From positions 434,001 to 498,000 of the forward strand of contig NW_026516669.1 of assembly GCF_025766255.1 (NCBI RefSeq): a stretch of 64,000 nt of DNA, in the 5' to 3' direction. Source of the stretch: Zychaea mexicana. Taxonomy: Eukaryota; Mucoromycota; Mucoromycetes; Mucorales; Lichtheimiaceae. Numbering within the stretch: position 1 is the stretch's first letter; every line of letters begins with the position of its first letter. Below the pieces are notes generated by a model that saw only the letters and a list, made by a program, of their open reading frames with translations, had not been told where the DNA came from and searched no databases. The translations under genes and the position numbers were made by a program. Positions 56,751 to 64,000 of the stretch are shown piece after piece.

Positions 56751-58018
56751 TGTTCAAGGGGAGATTGTTGTTGTTGTTGCTGTTGCTGTTGCTGTTGTTG
56801 CTGTTGGAAGACGAGGAGGAAGAAAAAGAGGCAGAAAACAGGGGGACGAAGGAAATGAAAAAGAGAGGCGGGAAAGAGAAAGAGAAAGAGAAAGAAGGAG
56901 AGCGAGGGAAAGAGTAAAAGCACTGGGTATGACATTGCGTGCTTCCCAAAAAGTATTCATGGGCCCACACTCTACGTAATGCATCTGCTCCAAGGGAGGA
57001 TATCATTGGATAGCTCACATGGAGCCACCACGTGTTCCCGTGATTCTGCCAGCTGTATTGTGTTTTCCGTTTTTCTTGTTTCTCGCTAGCCTGCTTGCCT
57101 GCTTTCGGCATTGCAGAAGGAATTGCAAAGTGATCGACCTTGCGCTATTGGGTAGAGAGAGTAGAAAAGAGAGGGGGCAGGGGGTGGGTAGTGTTACGCC
57201 AGACAGGAGCTCGTTCAAGTTTCAGCTAATGTTTTATCGGAGATGAATGTTGTCGCTACTGGGTGAGTGCCCTTCTATGAATTACATGCAGTGGAATAAC
57301 ATGTAATAATAAGCTGTGTTTCTATTGTTTATGTCTCCAATGAACACTACATCGCGTGGGTTAGACGAGACGGGCATGTACCAACTGATAGTCTCTATAG
57401 AGAATTCTGCCTTCTGCCAAGTCGCTACACTTTTCCCGATTGAGGCTTCTTGTTGAGTGCTGTTGCAGGTTCAACACATACACAACCGTCAAACGGAGGA
57501 CTGGGACAGCATTGCATAGTCCCCCTTTCTGCTGTATCCTCTTGCTTCGGCAACGTCTTGGAATGCCGCCGCTAGACCGTCATACAATGCCAACGGGTAT
57601 TCTTCCTTCAGATTCACGTGCTGCGCTTCCATGAGATTGGAAAAACTCCAAGTTCTCAACAATGGAAATTCGGAAGGCTTTCACTTTTTGTCTTGAAGTC
57701 TTTAGCAATCTCTATTTTAAGATTCCTTGTACAAGCCTTTATTGCGGGTAGGTCGTTGGCAATGTAAAGATTATTAAAGAGTTTGCTGTCTGAGCCCCAG
57801 GTGCTTGAGATTAGATAAATCGGAAGAGGCAACGATGAGTCAAGTGGTTGCGAATGGAGCAGAGCATATGTTTGAGCAGAGGAGAGCCTCTCACACCCCT
57901 CCCCCATGCCCCCCCCTTTTCCCTGTGTCACATGGTTTTTGAATTCAGGCAACACACATTGCTCGTCATCAAAGAAATTACAAAAGCTCGGAATAATGGT
58001 AATTATATTATTACAATT
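56751..58018. promoter_or_regulatory. WOPR gene upstream region with CAA/CAG and GA repeats
   Basis: 1.27 kb without a gene between the WOPR start and the MAK21 3' end. On the coding strand of the WOPR gene a (CAA/CAG)n tract of about 45 nt ends some 15 nt before the ATG, and a CT-rich tract lies further up (56860-56915). The tract is not in frame with the ATG. Confidence 0.5.
56766..56812. repeat. (TTG/CTG)n trinucleotide repeat
   Basis: About 15 mixed TTG and CTG units on the plus strand, immediately upstream of the WOPR start codon on the minus strand. Confidence 0.8.
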
Positions 58019-58752
58019 CTACTCGGAATCCGACGAAGGTGCTTCCACCATTTCCAGTTGATCTATATCACTGTCGCCATTCTCGAGGTCCTCGTCGTCG
58101 TCATCCTCTAGCAAAGCTCGCATTTCATCGTCATCAAAGTCGTCCTCATCCTCGTCTATATCTACATCATCGCCATCATCCAGCGTTCCCGGGATAGACG
58201 ACATCATGGCCCGCCATACTTCGTCTTCGTCAGCACCACCGTCATTATCAGACAAAGCACCTGTTTCTTCGTCATCATTCTCCAGCTTGCGTTTCTTGCT
58301 GTTGCTTGGCTCCTCAGCCGGCTCGCCTGCGCGCTTCTGTTTAAAGTACTTGTGGAAGAAGATCTCATCCACAGGGACCTGCTCGACCTTCTTTCGCCAG
58401 AACTCGACCGTGTTTACTGGAGCAGCAGTAGCATTCTGCTCGTCCACGTTTCCGCGCGTCATCAGTATACCGCCGTCTTGACGACCGGTCAGAGGTTGCA
58501 TGATGGACTTGCCACGTGTGCTCGTCTTCTTCTTTGGATTGCGATAAACAAATCGATCAAGAAAGTGGATCAGTGTGTTGTTGTGCATGTCGGGCTCGCC
58601 TTCGATCTTTTCACCCGCAAACAGCCGCTCGGCATAATACGCCACTGTAGGATGGTAATGCGTTCGGAACGGTATCTACAAATAGGAGCACGTCATTTGT
58701 AAACAAACCAACTGAAGTAGCTAATGATGATGTGATGATTATGGGGTGATTT

Positions 58753-58792
<40 letters not shown>

Positions 58793-60885
58793 TCACTTAC
58801 CAGTTCCCACAGACAACTTGCTTCTGCATTGCTAAATCGAGGATCACGTTTCCGACCATCATATAAAGTGCTCTTTGTTTCCTTGTCCTCTGTAGCCTTC
58901 TCTTCTTCATCTGCTTTTTCCTCTTCATCCTCGTCCGGTGCATCCACGAAATGCTCGTCCTCGTCGTCTTCTTCGGGCGTTGTCAGCATTGTGCGCAGGG
59001 CGGGCTTTGAACTTAATAGCTGCAAGTTGGTTTTTGTTCCAGATAGTGTTATTAAATAAACAGGTTTAGTCAAGTTAGCAACATAAATAATAGCATGTTA
59101 ACATGCAGCATCCCATATTTCCTTATACAAATAACAGACTTTACCTGATTCAATAGGAAGAATAGACCACAAATAAAAGGTGGCTGATGATGCCCTGCAA
59201 TCTGGATCATACGCTTCACAAATGCCTTGACGCGGCGCATGTCCGAATCGGCTCGAACCGCCTTGAACAGCAAGTTCAAATATTGTGTTTGTTTGGATGT
59301 GATCAGTAAACGGTTGTCCAACATGGACTCGTACAGCGTGCGATAGAATCGGTCCGAAACCGTTTGTTTGGCCAGCGAAATTGTGAAAATCAACGACAAG
59401 GCCTGGACGGCTGTGTAGAATTTGCCTGCATGCGTGATCTTGAACAGAGTTTCCAGATGCTTCTCGACGCTAGAGAGCCATTGGGAAAAAAAGATTGAAA
59501 TGTACACGTGTATTGCGTGCGTCCGATGGTCAGCCCAAATAAAGAAGACAAACAAAACAAATGGGAAAGAAGGAAAGAAGCCTTCCCGAATAACAATTGC
59601 ACCACCACCAACAGCAGTAGCAGCAGCAACAGCAGTAGCACTTACGTTTCATCGGCAATCTTTGCAAAATGGAAGGCACGATTTACACCGGTTAGAATAG
59701 CACCCACCATCTTGACCTGAAGATCGTCGACATCCAATCCAGTATCACCGCCCTTCTTGTTGTTGTCCTCCTTTTTGCCCTTCTTGCCCTTCTTGCCCTT
59801 TTTACCGCCTTTTTTCTTCTGATCTGCCTCTGGCTCGACCTCCTGTTTCTTTAACTTTTGTTGTTCCTCTTCATTTTCAGACAGTTTCAAAATGCGTCGG
59901 AAAGAGACAAAGTAGATTTCGATGAGCTTGTTTGCGACTGCGTTTTCCTTGGCCGTCAGGATGGTCTGATTAAGCGTGATAAGCGAGTAGTACTGGGCTC
60001 GTTCAGGCGTGCCTGCACGCAACAGCAACTGCTCAATTTCTCGTACGACAATCATTTTCATGCCAGGATGTGATACGAGGAGGTCTACCAACATATGCGA
60101 TGCTCTTGATCCGACTCGATTTTCAGCATCACCCAGTTTGTTGACGAGTAGCTTTAGCAAGTTTTGTTCCTGTTCGGCCTTGTTGGACAGAAGATCGTAG
60201 ATGCATCGTACCATACTGTCGCGCACGTGAACCAATGGATCATGGGAGAGTGCCTAGATGTTTTATATACAGTACAACGTAAGCACACCATGCCCTACAA
60301 ATCCCCAAAATGCTGTTCACACACAAACACACACTATTCTCACAAACCCCTGCAAAAAGAACATCAGCTTACCTCAATTTGTTGCACTACTTGAAAGTAA
60401 AACTTTTTCAAGTGATCCTCAAAGTACCACAACAGCAAATGACGATCCTCAACACTGGCATTGCCCAAAGGTCGATCTGCGAAATAGATCAACTTGCGAT
60501 CCGGGAGCACCGAGCCACCAAACAGATCCTTTAAACTTTCCAGTGCCATGACAGCTTCTTGACGGCCCTTCTTTTTCGTCATGGTGAGCAAGGTATCCAA
60601 TGTCTTTAAGCTATGCAGGGGCGATTCCTGGATCAACAATGTCAAGGCAGACACTCGATCGCTGAGGGTACCGGACGTCATAATGTTGGACACAAAGTTG
60701 CGATCGCTCGTCGACAGGCGACTGGTCATGTCAACCTTTTCGTTCTCTTGCTTCAACAAGCTTTTGGCATAACTTTTCTTTTGTGCAATCTCGTCAATAG
60801 TCAGCTCCTTATCTTTCTTTTTGTCGATTGTAAGATCGGGCAACTCGATTTCGTGCCATTGCGAGGTGGGCTCGACTAGGGCCAT
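58019..60885 (-). CDS. MAK21: MAK21/NOC1 ribosome biogenesis factor (CBF/Mak21 family)
   Basis: Five exons, 60885-60373, 60253-59646, 59469-59145, 59019-58801 and 58675-58019, give 773 residues. HEAT-like helical repeats occupy the first half (RDSMVRCIYDLLSNKAEQEQ, GSRASHMLVDLLVSHPGM). The CBF/Mak21 domain covers GAILTGVNRAFHFAK, ITHAGKFYTAVQALSLIF and FLLNQ, then PRFSNAEASCLWELIPFRTH and YHPTVAYYAERLF. A Lys/Gly repeat (KKGGKKGKKGKKGKK) and a very acidic C-terminus follow, as in yeast Noc1 and human CEBPZ. Noc1 pairs with Noc2 in early nucleolar pre-60S particles. The 125-nt fourth intron holds a long CA repeat beginning about ten bases after its donor. Confidence 0.95.
58754..58791. repeat. 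(TG)n microsatellite next to a splice donor
   Basis: An uninterrupted TG run of about 38 nt (CA on the MAK21 coding strand) in intron 4, starting within 12 nt of the GTAAGT donor. Confidence 0.85.
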
Positions 60886-61103
60886 GGTGCTTCAACTTTT
60901 TTTTTTTTTGGTTCTGTAAAGGAACTCAACACTGGGAATTTTGTGGCTTTACACTTTGCAAAATTCCTGCGCAGAGGTACACAGCGGAGCCAAATAAAGT
61001 GCGGCCCTGACTGGACTTTCTAGCAGTAAAAGAAAATGCATACAGTTGTTTATTCCATTATTTACACTAGAGACATGTTTGCTCTACTCTAAGCTGGGTG
61101 ACA

Positions 61104-64000
61104 CTAATCCTTCAGTTCTCTTTGAAGCATATCTATCGTCGTGGAGATATACATGAGTAAAGTCATTCACATACTACACTACGAAATACTACATTATATT
61201 TCTTTTTCTTTTTGCTTTACCTTGCCACACGTCTCGTTGCTCCGAAGAATCATCTGGTGGCCCGCCTTGATGGCTATTGGTTTCACGACTAGAGCCAGGT
61301 TCTGGATCAAAAAAATAAGAATCTATATGACTGCGATCAAATGTTGGACTTCTCCTACAGAGAATAATATCAATGTTGTTCAGCAAGTTTCAAAGTCTTT
61401 TGGAGACATGATTCCAAGAATAGTAAAGGACAGAAAACACTCACAGATCGCCTGATATCACTGATCCGTTATCATCGTGACGGAAACCACTGGTAGGTGT
61501 TACAGGAGTTGCAGGTGCAGAATAGAGATTCATCAAGTTGTGTGGTCGAGACAAGCGGTGTTGATCCACGACAATGGAAGGTACTGAATATGGCGAGTAT
61601 TGGTAGGTAGAATAAGTTAAACCAGCTTCATACTTTGTTGTTCCTAATGCCACTGCTACTATAAATAACTTACAGTTATGGAAAGCACGTTCAGCGTCTA
61701 CAGCCTGTTGCCTCTTGTTTTGCATATGCTGTAAGAACTTTTTTCGCATAGCAATTGTTTCAATCATGCCCTTGACACGGTCAATCTTGATCAACGTCCC
61801 TACAACCTCTTCCCGTTTGCGGTTACTCAACAGCTCCTCCAGCCTATTTATGGTATAACGCATCAGTAACCCATTCATCAAATAAGGCTGAAACGGTCAA
61901 GTATTAGAGAAAAAGAAAAAAAAAGATGATGGCCTTACAGTAATGCGTTTTCGGGAATAATGAGCTTTCGCCGGGCAATCATAAGTAACATCTGGTTGAA
62001 TGATACGCCTTTAGAACCTTCGGTCAGCGCCGCTTCCTAATAGGCCATCGTGGTCAATAATAGATCTTTGGGATGTTTAAAGTATAAAAGGAAAAGCGAT
62101 AGATGTTTACCCAATAAAGCATGTCGAGGTCTTGTTTGCGCTGATGGATCGTAGCACGGTCAATCTCACTTAACTTCTTTTGAAGGGCACGCAGATCAAC
62201 ACGGATCGGGTATATGCCTTCTCTAGGATCGACAAGTCGTTCATCCAGAGCGCACTGTTGGGAAAGGTTCTTGTACGAATGCTCTGGTTCATAAATACGA
62301 GTACGGAATACACCAACAAGTTGCTACAAGTACACATAGTAAATCATCGAGAGTCAGCTCATAAATTTACCTCCTTCTATTTTGTTTTTCAATAACTACA
62401 AATGATTATAATATATTTACCCGCCAAAAGCCAATGTAATTCCTCGGATCAAGGTACCCAGACCGATCGACATCGAAATCAGCCCAAGCCTTCTTGAACG
62501 TAAATTCGCGCAAAACAAAAGCATCAATATCAGCAGTTAAAGATTGACTATCATTCTTTTCAGCGAGTTAGTATAAATGTACTCTTTCCCATTTCTGGAA
62601 TAAAAGTTCGAAATAAAAAGGATATTTTCTCATTTCGTCTCGGTTGACAAGCGAAAAGTTGGATGCGATCTGATACACATAGGAGAAGTTGTCTGCCACC
62701 ACGGCAACAAAGATTGCCGTGAAAATGTACATCGAGATGATGTTGTACGACAAAAATAGAAAATACGCCCAGCTGACCGAGCCGCAATCCGAGTCAAGGT
62801 AGTCCTCTGCTGCAACACACTCGGGCGCTTCGATTGTAAAGTCGTGCATGACCGTGTTCCATGCTTCGCCCGTCGAGAAGCGCACAAGCATGATCATCGT
62901 GTTGGCATAGGAGCGGAAATTGACGTGTTCGCTCGTTGCTTGGGACCCATATTTGGTCAATCCAAAAATCTCCATAAACATGATGGAGTACGTTGTCATG
63001 ATGACAAACCACACCAGAAAGACGTTGAGAATTTGGTATGCTGATGCACTACATGATAGTTAGGATGGGATCCCTTGTATTAGCACTTGCCAACTGGTAT
63101 CAGCTGCATAGACAAGGAATAGTAGAAACACTTGCGCAATGATCGTAAAGAGCTGGTTTAAACTATCACTCCGCTGCACAAGCTTGAAGCACAGTGCTGT
63201 CATGAATAGCTTTTGTGCCTCTACGCTGATTTGCTGGATATTTGTTCCCATCTGAAAGATGGTGGTAATTGTGCTGCCAGAGACGACAATCAAGTCGTAT
63301 AAGTTCCACAAATTACGACGGAACGATTTCCAACCCAGGGCAAGGAGCTTGATTATGATTTCCAGCCAGTAGATACAAATAAATCCAAAAAAGACATAGG
63401 CTATTATTGAAAAGAGAATCAAGCTTAGTATAGCGTTCTGTGCCACTCGATGGGTTACAGTCTTACTTCTAGCAGTGGTCCAACCAGGGATTTCATCGTC
63501 GCGGTCAAACTCGGTACATAAGAACAGGATGTTCAAGGTAATTACAACGGTCATAAACTTATAAAACCGGCCACGCTTTTTGATGACTAGATCAAAACAC
63601 CATTTGCGCAGTGGACTTGTTGGGATTTCCTTGGGTCGCTTTGCGGGCCGCATTCGGCCCAACAACTTCTTCAAATCGAGCCATCGACGTTGTTCCACAG
63701 TTAGATATGCCGTGCCGTTCCTGCGAGAAAAGTTCTCCAGGACAACTCCCAAGAACAGAGAGATAACCAAAACGGAGCCGACGAGATTGTACACCATGAA
63801 AAAGATACCTGTGAGCTGGCTGGCGTCTTGCTGCGGAACCTGATCTTTTCCTACAATCGACATACTGACTTCGAGCACATCGACCCAGCCTTCACCGCTG
63901 GCAATTTCAACAAGCACAAGCAGACCCTTCCAAAATGAGTCAAAACTGTAAACGTACGGGTTATCCCAAATTCGAGGTCGAAACACTTCGGTATCATCAG
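61104..64000 (-). CDS. CCH1: CCH1 voltage-gated calcium channel alpha subunit, 5' part beyond window
   Basis: Ten visible exons: 64000-63467 (partial), 63400-63136, 63048-62626, 62499-62421, 62323-62111, 62036-61939, 61843-61674, 61583-61445, 61354-61221, 61132-61104. The visible part starts in repeat III: pore loop VEIASGEGWVDVLEV, then IIIS6. Repeat IV covers KFMTVVITLNILFLCTEF, YVFFGFICIYWLEIIIKLLALGW, LVQRSDSLNQLF and pore loop MLVRFSTGEAWNTVMHDF. IVS6 (YNIISMYIFTAIFVAVVADNFSYVYQ) and an EF-hand-like tail (KKAWADFDVDRSGYLD) follow. Cch1 with Mid1 forms the fungal high-affinity Ca2+ influx channel. One intron is GC-AG (63135-63049) and one fits AT-AC (62625-62500). The stop at 61104 assumes a last intron; otherwise the frame stops at 61189. 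Confidence 0.93.
62500..62625 (-). other. CCH1: Candidate AT-AC (U12-type) intron in CCH1
   Basis: The 126-nt segment begins ATATCCTTTTT, the exact minor-spliceosome 5' site, and ends TTTAC. TCTTTAAC at 62543-62536 is one base from the U12 branch consensus TCCTTAAC. Removing it joins AA to G and reads NRDEMRKFKKAWADFD without a gap. The branch-to-acceptor distance, about 37 nt, is longer than usual. Confidence 0.65.
63049..63135 (-). other. CCH1: GC-AG intron in CCH1
   Basis: An 87-nt intron with donor GCAAGT and acceptor CATGTAG. It restores LNQLFTIIAASAYQILNVF. No GT donor in the required phase gives as good a join. Confidence 0.75.

Noticed and set aside
1..64000. CRISPR arrays, rRNA genes, plasmid or phage features
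   Set aside because: None seen; all coding content is eukaryotic nuclear.

Overview
The window is nuclear DNA of an early-diverging filamentous fungus, most likely Mucoromycota (Mucorales or relatives). Genes carry many short spliceosomal introns, mostly 60-100 nt. Coding content is typically fungal (SLA2, ALG3, Gti1/Pac2 WOPR factor, MAK21, CCH1, dicarya-type permeases). It also includes genes that ascomycete and basidiomycete models generally lack: ER Hsp90 (GRP94) with an HDEL tail, an AP-4-like sigma adaptin, and UBE2W. Gene models were built by hand from conserved protein blocks and GT/GC/AT splice signals. Almost every spliced model closes to an exact multiple of three.

Layout. 1-7 kb: a GNAT acetyltransferase cut by the left edge, a 964-bp pogo-like transposon remnant (2110-3073), a type I membrane SH3 protein, and a MerT-like membrane protein fused to a heavy-metal (HMA) domain. 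7-27 kb: SLA2 (13 exons), an Alr4036-type flavin-binding protein, ALG3, a C2H2 zinc-finger protein with a possible Ies4-like motif, an F-box/LRR gene with three homopolymer frameshifts, a Golgi pH regulator (GPHR), DCN1 and a small unknown gene. 27-40 kb: GRP94, UBE2W, an empty 3.2-kb stretch, an amino acid permease built from 14 exons including several micro-exons, the sigma adaptin and an intronless GH105 hydrolase. 40-51.6 kb: a Dal5-type MFS transporter, a GPI-type fasciclin protein, an NXPE/SGNH-like type II membrane protein, a 3.9-kb gene-poor stretch, and PPP4R2/PSY4. 53-64 kb: a protein with a retroelement-type HHCC integrase zinc module, a WOPR regulator, MAK21, and the 3' half of the voltage-gated calcium channel CCH1, cut by the right edge.

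There is no biosynthetic cluster or operon-like unit. The genes are mostly housekeeping functions of endocytosis and trafficking (SLA2, sigma adaptin, GPHR), the ER and glycosylation (ALG3, GRP94), ubiquitin/NEDD8 (UBE2W, DCN1, F-box), nutrient uptake, and ribosome biogenesis. The most unusual signal is in splicing. UBE2W appears to need a single-nucleotide exon. The permease has exons of 3, 7, 11, 11, 19 and 26 nt. CCH1 appears to carry an AT-AC (U12-type) intron and a GC-AG intron. All of these are inferred from sequence and need transcript evidence.
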